From Actinomycetota bacterium (GTDB lineage: Bacteria; Actinomycetota; Thermoleophilia; Solirubrobacterales; Solirubrobacteraceae): a DNA stretch of 64,000 nt. Under the pieces are notes generated by a model, which was given only the letters and a program-made list of their open reading frames with translations, made no database searches and was not told the origin of the DNA. Made by a program: the position numbers and the translations under genes. This document shows, piece by piece, positions 54,033 through 63,224 of this stretch (position 1 is its first letter; each line of letters opens with the position of its first letter). The stretch is taken from NCBI GenBank assembly GCA_005884115.1, contig VAXW01000003.1, positions 372,001 to 436,000 on the forward strand, in the 5' to 3' direction.

Positions 54033-55121
54033 CGGCACGGAGCCCCGAATGCCGCGCAGGCGACGCTCGCCCGCATACGACCAGCGGTAGTCCTCGCGGG
54101 CCGCTTCGTGCAGCTCGCGCTCGGCCAGCAGGCTCCCGGGCCGCGCGACCGCGGTCACGCGACTGGCGAGGTTTACCGGACGCCCGAACCAGTCGCCGGC
54201 CCGCGGCACGGCGCGGCCGAGCGCCGCGCCCGCGCGCAGCTGTGGAAAGTGTTCGCCCTCGGAGTCAGCCCCGTCGATCAGCTCGAGCGCGGCGTCCAGC
54301 AGCGGCGCGGCCTCAGAGGCGGCGAGCATGGCGGCGTCGCCGATCGTCTTCACGAGGCGCACGGGTGGGCGCGCGACCTCGGTCGCGAGCGCCTCCAGGC
54401 GCACGGCGAGCTGTCCCAGCTCCTCGGGCGGAACCTCCTCGCCGAGCCTGGTGAAGCCGACGAGGTCAGCGAAGCAGACGGCGACTTCGCGCGAGCCCGG
54501 CAGGCGGCCGCCGCTACGCTCCATCGCGCTGATGACCTCGCTCTGCGCAGCGTGGCGAAGGTGCAGGGTGAGCGAGTTGGCAAGCAGGGGCGCGACCAGC
54601 GGATGCAGCTGCGCGACGGACTGCGCGTAGCGCAGCGCGAGGTCGTACTCGCTGATGCCCGGCTCGAGCGCCCGCTTCAGCGGGAACTGGCGCAGGCTCT
54701 CGGCGACCTGTGAGAGTGCGCGTCCGAGGACGCGCACGAGCTCGAGCGTCTCCTCATCGGAGACGCCGGCCTCGCGCCCGACCTGGATCAATCCCGCGGC
54801 CTGCAGCTCGATGTCGCTGTAGACAGGTTCCTCTTTGTCGGCGATGGGCAGGCCCATGGCGCGTCGCACTGCGACCAGGAAGTCGAGCTCCACGCCGCTG
54901 AGCTCGGCGATCTGCGCCAGCGTGTAGCGCTCCTCGCCGGCGATCACCCGGTCTGCCGGCACGAACATCAGCGTCCCGTTGGCGGTCGCACGCCGCAGCT
55001 CCTCGAGCGGCACGCCGTCGGCGCTGAAACGCTCGAGCAGCGAAAGGCGCTCTTCGCGCTCCTTGCCCTCCAGGCCGTCGAGAAGCCCCTCTGCCGCGAA
55101 ATCGATCCGCTCGGCGCTCAT
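53994..55121 (-). CDS. Class III adenylate/guanylate cyclase with Rv1264-like N-terminus
   Basis: A 375-residue soluble protein. Residues about 1-185 are helical (LLDGLEGKEREERLSLLERF, then LAQIAELSGVELDFLVAVRR) and resemble the regulatory domain of mycobacterial Rv1264, an autoinhibitory pH-sensing module. The C-terminal class III catalytic domain has a metal Asp in VCFADLVGFTRLGEEVPPEE, LVKTIGDAAMLA (Lys and Asp of the substrate/metal site) and VNLASRVTAVARPGSLLAE (Asn, Arg transition-state residues). It would make cAMP as a homodimer. It is convergent with the degenerate MBL gene and divergent from ruvC, with 129 bases between. Confidence 0.88.
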   Translation of the reverse strand: MSAERIDFAAEGLLDGLEGKEREERLSLLERFSADGVPLEELRRATANGTLMFVPADRVIAGEERYTLAQIAELSGVELDFLVAVRRAMGLPIADKEEPVYSDIELQAAGLIQVGREAGVSDEETLELVRVLGRALSQVAESLRQFPLKRALEPGISEYDLALRYAQSVAQLHPLVAPLLANSLTLHLRHAAQSEVISAMERSGGRLPGSREVAVCFADLVGFTRLGEEVPPEELGQLAVRLEALATEVARPPVRLVKTIGDAAMLAASEAAPLLDAALELIDGADSEGEHFPQLRAGAALGRAVPRAGDWFGRPVNLASRVTAVARPGSLLAERELHEAAREDYRWSYAGERRLRGIRGSVPLFRARRLSAPPQ

Positions 55122-55250
55122 GCCCGAAGCAGCCTAGGCCACCGCGTCGGCCCTCGGTCCCGTCGGCGCCGGCGCCGACGGCTCGCGCCGAGGGCACCCT
55201 GAAGGGCACAGGCAGGCAGGCGTCCGGCGGCAGGCGCAGAATCCCAGCAC

Positions 55251-55751
55251 ATGGTCGTCTTGGGTGTGGATCCCGGTGTCGCCAACACGGGCTACGGCGT
55301 CGTCGCACGCCGGGCTGCGCGGCTCGTGGCTCTGGACGGCGGCGTCATCCGCACCCCGGCCGGCGCGGCGCCCGAGCGCCGGCTCGCCGACATTCATGCG
55401 CAGCTGGATGAGCTGATCGGCTGCTACGAGCCGGAAGCGATGGCGCTCGAGGAGCTCTACTTCGGCCAGAACGCGCGCACGGCGTTCGCGGTCGGGCACG
55501 CTCGTGGCGCGGCCATGCTCGCGGCGGGGCAGCGAGGCCTGCCGTGCAGCGGCTACACGCCGCAGCAGGTCAAGGGAGCGGTATGCGGCAGCGGGCGAGC
55601 ACCCAAGGACCAGGTCGCGCGAATGGTCACGGCGCTGCTTGGCCTGGAGCGCACGCCGGATTCCGATCACGCCGCCGACGCCCTGGCCGTGGCCATCTGC
55701 CACGTCAACTGCGCCCCGCTGTCGGCGGCGCTTGCGCGAGTGGCACGATGA
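55251..55751 (+). CDS. ruvC: Crossover junction endodeoxyribonuclease RuvC
   Basis: A 166-residue Holliday-junction resolvase. Catalytic acidic residues: Asp7 (VLGVDPGVANTGYG), Glu in ALEELYFGQN, and the Asp pair in SDHAADALAVAICH. It cuts four-way junctions as a dimer with RuvAB. The start has CAGAAT 8 bases upstream and no LexA box. It overlaps ruvA by 4 bases (ATGA). Confidence 0.96.
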   Translation: MVVLGVDPGVANTGYGVVARRAARLVALDGGVIRTPAGAAPERRLADIHAQLDELIGCYEPEAMALEELYFGQNARTAFAVGHARGAAMLAAGQRGLPCSGYTPQQVKGAVCGSGRAPKDQVARMVTALLGLERTPDSDHAADALAVAICHVNCAPLSAALARVAR

Positions 55752-56356
55752 TCGCGCTGCTGCGCGGCGAGGTGGCTGTGCGCCGGAGCGACCACGTGGT
55801 GGTGCTGTGCGGCGACGTCGGCTACCGCGCGTCGGTCTCGGCCGAGACCCTACGCCACGTGCCGCCGGTGGGCGAGCAGGTGACACTGCACGCGCACCTG
55901 ATCGCGCGCGAGGACGCGCTGACGCTGTATGGGTTTCACTCCGAGCACGAGCGCGAGCTGTTCCTGATGCTGATCTCGGTGCAGGCGGTCGGCCCCAAGG
56001 TCGCGCTCGCCGTGCTCTCGGGCGGCTCGCCGCGAGACCTGACCGCGGCCATCGCCGCCGGCGACGCGGTGCGCTTTCAGGCGGTGCCCGGGATCGGCAA
56101 GCGCACGGCCGAGCGCATCATCGTCGAGCTGCGCGAGAAGGTCGTCGTGGACGGTGTCGAGAACGTCCGCGCGCCGATCGCGGCGCGCCGCGGCAAGCGT
56201 GAGGAGGGCTCTGAGGTGCGAGAACTCGCACGCGCCGGACTGCTCGAGCTCGGATATGCGCCGGCGGAGGCCGATGCGCTGCTCGGCGAGGCCCAAGGTG
56301 AGAGTGCCGATCAGCTGATCTCCGACGCGCTGCGCGGTGCGCACGCGGAAGCATGA
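55748..56356 (+). CDS. ruvA: Holliday junction DNA helicase subunit RuvA
   Basis: A 202-residue RuvA: an N-terminal OB domain (MIALLRGEVAVRRSDHVVVL), the HhH region (AVGPKVALAVLSGG, then VPGIGKRTAERIIVELREK), and a C-terminal UBA-like domain III (ARAGLLELGYAPAEADALLG) that controls RuvB. Overlaps of 4 bases (ATGA) join it to both ruvC and ruvB, so the three are translated as a coupled set. Confidence 0.96.
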   Translation: MIALLRGEVAVRRSDHVVVLCGDVGYRASVSAETLRHVPPVGEQVTLHAHLIAREDALTLYGFHSEHERELFLMLISVQAVGPKVALAVLSGGSPRDLTAAIAAGDAVRFQAVPGIGKRTAERIIVELREKVVVDGVENVRAPIAARRGKREEGSEVRELARAGLLELGYAPAEADALLGEAQGESADQLISDALRGAHAEA

Positions 56357-57378
56357 GCAACGAGACCGCGCGTGTGCAGACGCCCTACCTCGTCCCCGAG
56401 GACGAGCTCGATCGCTCGCTGCGCCCGCGACGGATGGGAGACTTCGTGGGCCAACAGACCCTGCGCGAGCAGCTCTCGGTGGCGCTCGAGGCCTCGCGTG
56501 CACGCGGCGAGGCGCTCGATCACGTGTTGCTCGCCGGCCCGCCGGGGCTCGGCAAGACCTCGCTCGCCCAGATCCTCGCCGCCGAGCTCGAGGTGCCTTT
56601 CGTGCAGACCGCCGGGCCTGCGCTGGAGCGCAAGGGCGACATCGCAGCCTTCCTGACAGCGCTCGAGCCGCGAAGCGTGTTCTTCGTGGACGAGATCCAC
56701 CGCCTCGCACGAGCGCTCGAGGAGACCTTCTACCCCGCCATGGAGGACCACCGGCTGCCGATCACCGTCGGAGCCGGCGCCGGCGCCCGCGTGGTCACGC
56801 TCGAGCTTCCGCCGTTCACGCTTGTGGGCGCGACGACGCGCACGGGCCTCTTGACGACGCCGCTGCGGGACCGCTTCGGTATCCAGGCGCGGCTCGAGCC
56901 CTACTCCACCTCCGAGCTCGCGGCGATCGTCAGGCGCTCGGCGAGCATTCTCCAGATCGGCCTCGACGAGGCTGGCGCGCTCGCGATCGCGGCGCGCAGC
57001 AGGGGCACGCCGCGGGTTGCAAACCGCCTCCTCAAGCGCGTGCGCGACTTCGCCGAGGTGCGCATGGAGGGGATCGTCACGGCCGAGGCGGCGAGCGCGG
57101 CGCTCGAGCTTCTCGAGGTGGACGAGCGCGGCCTGGACCGGCTCGACCGCGAGATCCTGCACGCCATCTGCGCCAAGTTCGAAGGGGGTCCCGTTGGGCT
57201 ATCGACGCTCGCCGTGGCGGTCGGGGAGGAGCGGGACACGATCGAGGACGTGTACGAGCCGTACCTGCTCAAGGAGGGGCTGATCAAGCGCACGCCGCGA
57301 GGACGCGCGGCGACCGCCGCCGCCTTCGAGCATCTCGGGCTCGAGCCCCCCAAGCGGGCGGAGGCGGCGCTGTTCTGA
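56353..57378 (+). CDS. ruvB: Holliday junction DNA helicase motor RuvB
   Basis: A 341-residue AAA+ ATPase. It starts with the family LRPRRMGDFVGQQTLREQLS. Walker A is LLAGPPGLGKTSLAQILAAE, Walker B SVFFVDEIHRLARALEE, sensor I LVGATTRTGLLTTPLRDRFG, and the winged helix ends DTIEDVYEPYLLKEGLIKRT. It drives branch migration with RuvA. Confidence 0.97.
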   Translation: MSNETARVQTPYLVPEDELDRSLRPRRMGDFVGQQTLREQLSVALEASRARGEALDHVLLAGPPGLGKTSLAQILAAELEVPFVQTAGPALERKGDIAAFLTALEPRSVFFVDEIHRLARALEETFYPAMEDHRLPITVGAGAGARVVTLELPPFTLVGATTRTGLLTTPLRDRFGIQARLEPYSTSELAAIVRRSASILQIGLDEAGALAIAARSRGTPRVANRLLKRVRDFAEVRMEGIVTAEAASAALELLEVDERGLDRLDREILHAICAKFEGGPVGLSTLAVAVGEERDTIEDVYEPYLLKEGLIKRTPRGRAATAAAFEHLGLEPPKRAEAALF

Positions 57379-57469
57379 GCCCACCCGCGCTGGCGTGCAT
57401 GGGGTGGCGAGGACGGGACCGCGCGGATCGAAGCGTGCTCGCGCTCGGCCTCGTAGTCTGTAAGCGATC

Positions 57470-57919
57470 ATGGCCCACCCCTTCATCTGCCCCAACTGTG
57501 GCCACCGCACGAGCGAGCTGGACCGCAACGTCGCCTTCACGGGACAGCGCAAGGGCTGCGAAAGGTGCGGGTTCGCGTTTCTGTTTGAACTGCTCGACGA
57601 CTACTATCCGGCGCCCGACGCCGCCTTCTTCGTGTGCGACGGCGAGGGTCGCGTGACCGGCTGCGGGAAGAACGCGTTCGCGTTCACGGGCCTCGAGGAG
57701 GAAGACGTGATCGGCCGGCCGGTGGCGGAGGTGCTCGGGCTCGAGTTTGCCAACGGCGATGATCCCGTCGGCAAGGTGCTCGAGTGGGGTGTGCGCGCGC
57801 TGGAGGTGCCGGTGCGGGTGAGTGGAGCACGTGACGTCGCCGCGGGCGCCCTGGCCGACATGTTCCCCGATTACGACGACGACGGCGGGCTGCTGCTCGT
57901 GCTGACGCCGGAGAAGTAG
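57470..57919 (+). CDS. Zinc-ribbon plus PAS-like protein
   Basis: A 149-residue protein. Residues about 6-36 form a zinc ribbon (FICPNCGHRTSELD, then KGCERCGFAFLFE). From about 40 it reads as a PAS domain (DDYYPAPDAAFFVCDGEGRV, then FTGLEEEDVIGRPVAEVLGL) ending in a short strand (GGLLLVLTPEK). No output domain is attached, so it may be a signalling or scaffold protein. It sits between ruvB and secDF, 13 bases before the latter. TAGTCT lies 10 bases before the ATG. The function is unknown. Confidence 0.7.
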   Translation: MAHPFICPNCGHRTSELDRNVAFTGQRKGCERCGFAFLFELLDDYYPAPDAAFFVCDGEGRVTGCGKNAFAFTGLEEEDVIGRPVAEVLGLEFANGDDPVGKVLEWGVRALEVPVRVSGARDVAAGALADMFPDYDDDGGLLLVLTPEK

Positions 57920-57932
57920 GCGCGCGAGAGCG

Positions 57933-60900
57933 ATGGCAGACCGGCGGCGCAACTTCCTCATCCTGTTGCTCGTCGCGGGCCTGATCGCGGGCTCGGCAGC
58001 CGCGATCGCGTTCAAGAAAACTCGCCTCGGCCTCGACCTGAAGGGCGGCGTGCAGCTCGTGTACGAGGGCAAGCCGACCGCGCAGTCAAAGGTGAACGCC
58101 GCCTCGCTGAACCGGGCGATCGACATCATGCGCAAACGGGTCGACAAGCTCGGCGTCGCCCAGCCCGAAATCCAGCTCAGCGGCATCAACGAAATCACCG
58201 TCGCGCTGCCAGGCGTCGGCAACGTCCACAGGGCCCAGGAACAGGTGGGCAAGACGGCGCAGCTGTACTTCTACGACTGGGAGCCGAACGTGATCGGCCC
58301 CGCGGGCAAGCCCGCGCCCGGCGAAGGCACCGTCACCGGCGACTCGACGATCACCGGCGCGGGCGGCGTGACGGCCGGCCTGCCCGAGTACCAGGCGGTG
58401 CTGCGCGCGGCAAAGCGCCCGGCGATCATCAGAAAGAACGACACGACGCTGTCGATCGGCTGCACGCCCAAGCAGGAACACGCTTGCATCTACGGCACCT
58501 GGTACCTGCTCGACAGCAAGGGCGAACGCGTGCTGCGTGGCCCGGAGGAAACCGAAGGAAACCTCTACGCCGACAACTACAAGCCCCCGCCCGGCGCGGT
58601 CGTCAAGGCGGTGCGCGTCAACCCGGGCACGGTGCTCGTCCAGGCCCTGGCGGCGACCAACGGCCAGGGCAAGGTCACGAATCCATCGCCCAACAGCTGG
58701 TACGTGTTCAACGACAACCCGGTGCTGACCGGCGCGGACATCACCCACCCGCAGCAGGGCTTCGACGAAGGGGCAGGCGGGAACGGCCAGCCGAATGTCA
58801 ACTTCGGCTTCACCTCGCACGGCCGGGGAGTGTTCGAAAGGGTGACCAAGGACATCGCTCACCGCGGCCAGGAAGCCCAGCTGCCCGGCGTGGGCAAGGA
58901 AGCCGCGCTGCAGCACTTCGCCGTCGCGCTTGACGGCCAGCTGATCACGGCGCCGTCGATCGACTACACGCGCTACCCGGAAGGCATCGACAGCGCGAAC
59001 GGATCGGAGATCTCGGGCGGCTTCACGATCACCTCGGCCCAGAACCTGGCCGACGAGCTGCAGTCGGGCGCGCTTCCAATCAAGCTGGTGCTGATATCCC
59101 GCTCGCAGGTCTCGGCCACGCTCGGCAAACAGGCGCTCAACCAGGGACTCGTCGCGGGCCTTGCCGGCTTTGCGGTCGTGTGCATGTTCCTGCTGGTCTT
59201 CTATCGAGTCCTCGGCCTGATCGCGGTCGGCGGCCTGGTCATCTACGCGGCCTACTTCTTCGCGATGATCAAGCTCATCCCGATCACGCTCACGCTGCCC
59301 GGGATCGCCGGCCTGATCCTCACGATCGGCGTCGCCGCGGACGCGAACATCGTGATCTTCGAGCGCGTGAAGGAGGAGATCCGCGGCGGACGCTCGATCA
59401 TCTCGGGCATCGCCACCGGCTACCGGCGCGGCTTCGCCGCGATCGTGGACGCCAACGTCGTCACGTTCATGACGGCCTTCATCCTGTTCGCGCTCGCCAC
59501 CGCCGAAGTCAAGGGGTTCGCGTTCACGCTCGGGATCGGCACGCTCGTCTCGCTGTTCACCGCCGTGCTGGCCACGCAGGCGGCGTTGGGAGCGATGAGC
59601 CGCTCGAGGATCGTCTCGCGGCCCTCCGCGCTGGGCGCCGGGGCGCGCCGGGTGGGCTGGAGGTTCGACTTCATGGGCGCCTCCAAGTGGTTCTTCTCGC
59701 TGTCGGGCACGATCCTCTTGGTGGGCGCGCTCGCGATCGGCGGCAAAGGGCTCAACTTCGGCATCGACTTCCGCTCGGGCACGCGCATCCAGACGGCGTT
59801 CGTGAAGCCGGCCACCGAGAGCCAGCTGGCCGCGGTGATGCGCTCGGTGGGCGAGCACGACGCCCACATACAGAAGATCAAAAGCAAAAACGTCGGCGGC
59901 GCTGGGTACCAGATCTCGACCAAAACGCTCGGGCCGAAAGCGGTCCAGAAGGTGGAACAGGTTCTGGGCGAACGCTTCGGCACCAGGAACTTCAGCTCGA
60001 AATCGATCGGTCCGACGTTCGGCAAAACGGTGGCGCGCAGCGCGGTGATCGCGATCATCGCCTCGCTGCTGGTGATCTCGGCATACATCGCTCTGCGCTT
60101 CGAGTGGAAGTACGCGGTGCCGGTGCTGATCGCCCTGATGCACGACCTCCTGATCACATCCGGCGTGTACTCGCTCACCGGCCGCGAAGTGACAGCCGCC
60201 ACGGTGGCCGCCCTGCTGACAATCCTCGGGTACTCGCTGTACGACACGATCATCGTGTTCGACCGCGTGCGCGAGAGCGTGCCGCGCATGCCGCGCGCGG
60301 CCTTCTCGCAGATCGTCAACCGCTCGATGTCGGAGGTCCTCACGCGTTCGCTCGCCACGAGCTTCTGCACGCTGCTGCCCGTCGCCGCGCTGTTCCTGTT
60401 CGGCGGGGAAACGCTCAAGGACTTCGCATTCGCGCTGATCATCGGGATCGCCTCGGGCGCCTACTCCTCGATCTTCATCGCCTCGCCGGTGCTCACGCAC
60501 TGGAAGGAGCGCGAGGGCGGCTACCGCAGCCGGCGCTCGCGTATCACGCGCGAACTCGGCTACGTACCGGCCTATGCGACGACGGCGACGGGTGAGCCGA
60601 TGGACGTCGAGCCCGAACGCAAGCGCAGCCGCACTCGGCGCGGGAGCTTGCTCGCGCCCCAGCAACCGGGCCAGCAGATCTCGCACGAAGAGTTCCAAGA
60701 GCTGGTCCGCGATCTCGACGTCGAGAAGCCATCCGTGGGCGTCGACGGCGAGGCCGCCGCGCGCAGCGGGCGGAGCGCTCGCGCCTCGCAGGGCGGCGGC
60801 GTCGCCGCTCGCGCGGCGGAGGAGGCTGCCCGCGAGCAGCAGCGGAGTCCTGATCCCGCGGCCGACCTCACCCCCGAGGACCTGGTGCTCAAGGACGAGC

Positions 60901-60959
60901 CCAAACGGCGCGAGAAGCGCCGGCGTCCGCGCAACCGCAGACATGGCAGGTCGCGCTGA
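57933..60959 (+). CDS. secDF: SecD-SecF fusion protein translocase
   Basis: A 1008-residue fused SecDF. The SecD half (to about 560) has the first helix FLILLLVAGLIAGSAAAIAF, LGLDLKGGVQLVYEG, the periplasmic P1 domain, and DANIVIFERVKEEIRGGRSI in the membrane domain. The SecF half (from about 575) has LNFGIDFRSGTRIQTAF and ILGYSLYDTIIVFDRVRESV. It uses proton motive force to help Sec-dependent export at the membrane. From about 875 there is a ~130-residue disordered, basic cytoplasmic tail ending in RRPRNRRHGRSR, longer than usual. It overlaps the next gene by one base (TGATG). Confidence 0.94.
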   Translation: MADRRRNFLILLLVAGLIAGSAAAIAFKKTRLGLDLKGGVQLVYEGKPTAQSKVNAASLNRAIDIMRKRVDKLGVAQPEIQLSGINEITVALPGVGNVHRAQEQVGKTAQLYFYDWEPNVIGPAGKPAPGEGTVTGDSTITGAGGVTAGLPEYQAVLRAAKRPAIIRKNDTTLSIGCTPKQEHACIYGTWYLLDSKGERVLRGPEETEGNLYADNYKPPPGAVVKAVRVNPGTVLVQALAATNGQGKVTNPSPNSWYVFNDNPVLTGADITHPQQGFDEGAGGNGQPNVNFGFTSHGRGVFERVTKDIAHRGQEAQLPGVGKEAALQHFAVALDGQLITAPSIDYTRYPEGIDSANGSEISGGFTITSAQNLADELQSGALPIKLVLISRSQVSATLGKQALNQGLVAGLAGFAVVCMFLLVFYRVLGLIAVGGLVIYAAYFFAMIKLIPITLTLPGIAGLILTIGVAADANIVIFERVKEEIRGGRSIISGIATGYRRGFAAIVDANVVTFMTAFILFALATAEVKGFAFTLGIGTLVSLFTAVLATQAALGAMSRSRIVSRPSALGAGARRVGWRFDFMGASKWFFSLSGTILLVGALAIGGKGLNFGIDFRSGTRIQTAFVKPATESQLAAVMRSVGEHDAHIQKIKSKNVGGAGYQISTKTLGPKAVQKVEQVLGERFGTRNFSSKSIGPTFGKTVARSAVIAIIASLLVISAYIALRFEWKYAVPVLIALMHDLLITSGVYSLTGREVTAATVAALLTILGYSLYDTIIVFDRVRESVPRMPRAAFSQIVNRSMSEVLTRSLATSFCTLLPVAALFLFGGETLKDFAFALIIGIASGAYSSIFIASPVLTHWKEREGGYRSRRSRITRELGYVPAYATTATGEPMDVEPERKRSRTRRGSLLAPQQPGQQISHEEFQELVRDLDVEKPSVGVDGEAAARSGRSARASQGGGVAARAAEEAAREQQRSPDPAADLTPEDLVLKDEPKRREKRRRPRNRRHGRSR

Positions 60960-61258
60960 TGGGGATGCTCGCGTGGGTAATCATGGGGCTCGCGATCTGG
61001 CACTTCACGATCTTCTTGCCCGATCGCTTCTGGGGAGGCATCGTGGGCGCCTTCGTGGGCTCGCTCGTGGGCGCGATCGTGGTGGGCCTGATCATCTACG
61101 CGGTGAAGGTGTCCGAGCTTCGCGTCCCGGGCGAGAAGGCGACCGACATCGGCGTGGTGCTGTACGCGATCCCAGGGGCCCTGCTCGGGATCGCCCTCGT
61201 CTATTTCGAGGGCGTCCGGCGCGAACGCGCGGAGCGCGCGCACGCCGAGCGCCTTTGA
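60959..61258 (+). CDS. Small membrane protein, GlsB/YeaQ-like
   Basis: A 99-residue protein with three predicted transmembrane helices (AWVIMGLAIWHFTIFLPDRF, GGIVGAFVGSLVGAIVVGLI and VVLYAIPGALLGIALVYFEG) and a charged C-terminal tail (RRERAERAHAERL). It resembles small GlsB/transglycosylase-associated-type membrane proteins in its glycine-rich helices, but this is a loose similarity. The start shares a base with the secDF stop (TGATG), so it is translationally coupled to secDF and could be an accessory protein. Confidence 0.65.
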   Translation: MGMLAWVIMGLAIWHFTIFLPDRFWGGIVGAFVGSLVGAIVVGLIIYAVKVSELRVPGEKATDIGVVLYAIPGALLGIALVYFEGVRRERAERAHAERL

Positions 61259-61421
61259 GCGGCTGCTGAAGGCGCAAGCACGCTGGCCGCGCCCGCCTCG
61301 CGGGTGGGCGCCGCGACACCGCGCGCGCGGACGCCAGGTCTGGAGCGGCGCCCGCCGCGGGGCTGAGCGCGCCTGGAGGGCCGCGAAGTTCCGTCACACG
61401 GCGCCCGTAGTGTGGCGGCGC

Positions 61422-63182
61422 ATGGAGGCCTACCGGCTCGAGATCCCGGACTGTCCCGCCGATGCCGTTCGGCGTCTCGAGCGAGAGCTCGCTGTGAGCG
61501 AGCCGCTGGCGCAGGTGCTGGTGCGGCGCGGTCTCGGCGAGGCTGCGCTCGCGCGCAGCTTCCTCGCCGCCTCCGAGCTTCACCCAGCGAGCGCGTTCGC
61601 GGGCATCGACGCTGCGGTAGATCGGATCCTCGAGCATGTTCGCCGCGGGCGGCGGATCACTGTTCATGGCGACTACGACGTCGACGGTGTGTGTGCGACT
61701 GCCGTGCTCGTTCGCACGCTGCGAGCACTTGGGGCCGATGTCGACTCGTTCCTGCCCGACCGCGCGGGTGACGGCTACGGCCTCAGCGAGAGCACGGTGC
61801 GCGCGCTGGCCGCTCGCGGCACGCGACTGTTGCTGACGGCCGATTGCGCGATCACCGCGGTGCGCGAGACGGCGCTCGCGCGCCAGCTCGGCATGGAGGT
61901 CGTGGTCTCAGACCACCACGCCCCGCGCGCGGATGGCGCCCTCCCGGATGTGCCGATCGTCCATCCCGCGGTTTGCGGCTATCCGTGCCCCGAGCTGTGT
62001 GCGACGGCCGTCGCCTACAAGCTGGCCTCGGCCGTCCTTCAGGCGAGCGGCGGGCCACAGCAGGAGCCGGAGGAGGATCTCGACCTCGTCGCCCTTGCGA
62101 CGATCGCCGATGTCGTCCCGTTGCGCGGAGAGAACCGCAGCCTCGCGCGACGCGGGCTGAGAGCGCTCGCGCGGACGCGCAAGCCCGGCCTGCGCGCCCT
62201 GATGGCGGTCTCGCGCGTCGATCCGGGCATGCTCAACGAGCGATCGGTCGCCTTCGCGCTGGGCCCGCGCCTGAACGCGGCCGGCCGCATGCACCGCGCC
62301 GACGCGGGCCTGGAGCTGATCCTCACTGGGGAGCGGGCCCGCGCCGCGCAGATCGCCGAGGAGCTCGACAGGGCCAACAGCGAGCGCCGGCTCGTCGAGC
62401 GCCAGATTCGCTTCGCCGCCGAGGAGCAGATCGCGGCCCTCGGCGATCGCGGAGCGTATGTGCTCGCCGCCGAGGGATGGCACGCCGGCGTGATCGGCAT
62501 CGTCGCCGCGCGCCTGGCCGAGCGCCATCACCGTCCCGTGGTGATGATCTCGCTGCAGAACGGGCGCGGCAAGGGCTCCGGTCGCAGCATCGAGGGATTC
62601 GACCTGCTTGCCGGTCTGAGCGCCTGCGCGCAGCAGCTGCTGCGGTATGGAGGGCACCGCGCGGCGGCGGGGCTCGAGATCGAGGACGCCCGCGTGCAGG
62701 AGTTCGCGGCCGCGCTCAACGACCATGCCGCAAGCGTCATGCGTCCCGAGGACGCGGTCGCGGTCGAGCGGGTCGATGCGATCGTCCGCGGCGGCGAGCT
62801 GGGCATGGAGCTCGCCGAGGAACTGCAGATGCTCGCGCCCTTCGGGCGCGGTAACCCAGGGGTCTCGCTGCTGGTCGAGGATGCGAGGTTCCGTGACGGC
62901 AGGCCGATGGGGGATGGAAAGCATGTGCGCTTCACGGTCGAGTCCTGCGGCGCGCGTGCCCGCGCCGTCGCCTTCGGGACCGGCGGGCGGCTTCCGGTCG
63001 GCGACGGCGCCCCGGCTGAGGCGACGTTCACTCTCGAGGTGAACGAGTGGAACGGCGTCAGCGAGCCGCGCTTGGTGCTGCGCCGCGCCCGGCCCGCTGC
63101 GAGCCACGGCGGCATCGAGGATGCCGCTCCTGCCGCGGAGCGCGGCGACGCGGAGGAGCTGGTGCTCTTCGCGCTCGACTGA
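61422..63182 (+). CDS. recJ: Single-stranded-DNA-specific exonuclease RecJ
   Basis: A 586-residue DHH-family nuclease. Motifs: ITVHGDYDVDGVCATAVL (motif I), LLTADCAITAVRE, MEVVVSDHHAPRADGALPDV (DHH), and the DHHA1 domain with GWHAGVIGIVAARLAERHHR and GKGSGRSIEGFDLLAGLSAC. An OB-like C-terminal domain follows (NPGVSLLVEDARFRDGRPMG). RecJ degrades ssDNA 5'-3' in recombination and repair with RecO/RecR. ATG 61422 is chosen because TAGTGT lies 8 bases upstream (leaderless); GTG 61410 is the alternative. Confidence 0.93.
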   Translation: MEAYRLEIPDCPADAVRRLERELAVSEPLAQVLVRRGLGEAALARSFLAASELHPASAFAGIDAAVDRILEHVRRGRRITVHGDYDVDGVCATAVLVRTLRALGADVDSFLPDRAGDGYGLSESTVRALAARGTRLLLTADCAITAVRETALARQLGMEVVVSDHHAPRADGALPDVPIVHPAVCGYPCPELCATAVAYKLASAVLQASGGPQQEPEEDLDLVALATIADVVPLRGENRSLARRGLRALARTRKPGLRALMAVSRVDPGMLNERSVAFALGPRLNAAGRMHRADAGLELILTGERARAAQIAEELDRANSERRLVERQIRFAAEEQIAALGDRGAYVLAAEGWHAGVIGIVAARLAERHHRPVVMISLQNGRGKGSGRSIEGFDLLAGLSACAQQLLRYGGHRAAAGLEIEDARVQEFAAALNDHAASVMRPEDAVAVERVDAIVRGGELGMELAEELQMLAPFGRGNPGVSLLVEDARFRDGRPMGDGKHVRFTVESCGARARAVAFGTGGRLPVGDGAPAEATFTLEVNEWNGVSEPRLVLRRARPAASHGGIEDAAPAAERGDAEELVLFALD

Positions 63183-63212
63183 TCTCGGCTTGGATCCGCC
63201 TTGGCGTTTCCC

Positions 63213-63218
63213 TACCCT
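63213..63218 (+). promoter_or_regulatory. Candidate leaderless -10 element (TACCCT) before relA
   Basis: TACCCT ends 6 bases before the relA ATG, with no ribosome site in the 42-base gap after recJ. Confidence 0.35.
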
Positions 63219-63224
63219 TTTGAC

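Noticed and set aside
58086-60944. A 952-codon open frame on the minus strand opposite secDF
   Set aside because: Antisense shadow of a strong gene in GC-rich DNA; its translation is charged low complexity without domains, while the plus strand encodes clear SecD and SecF motifs.
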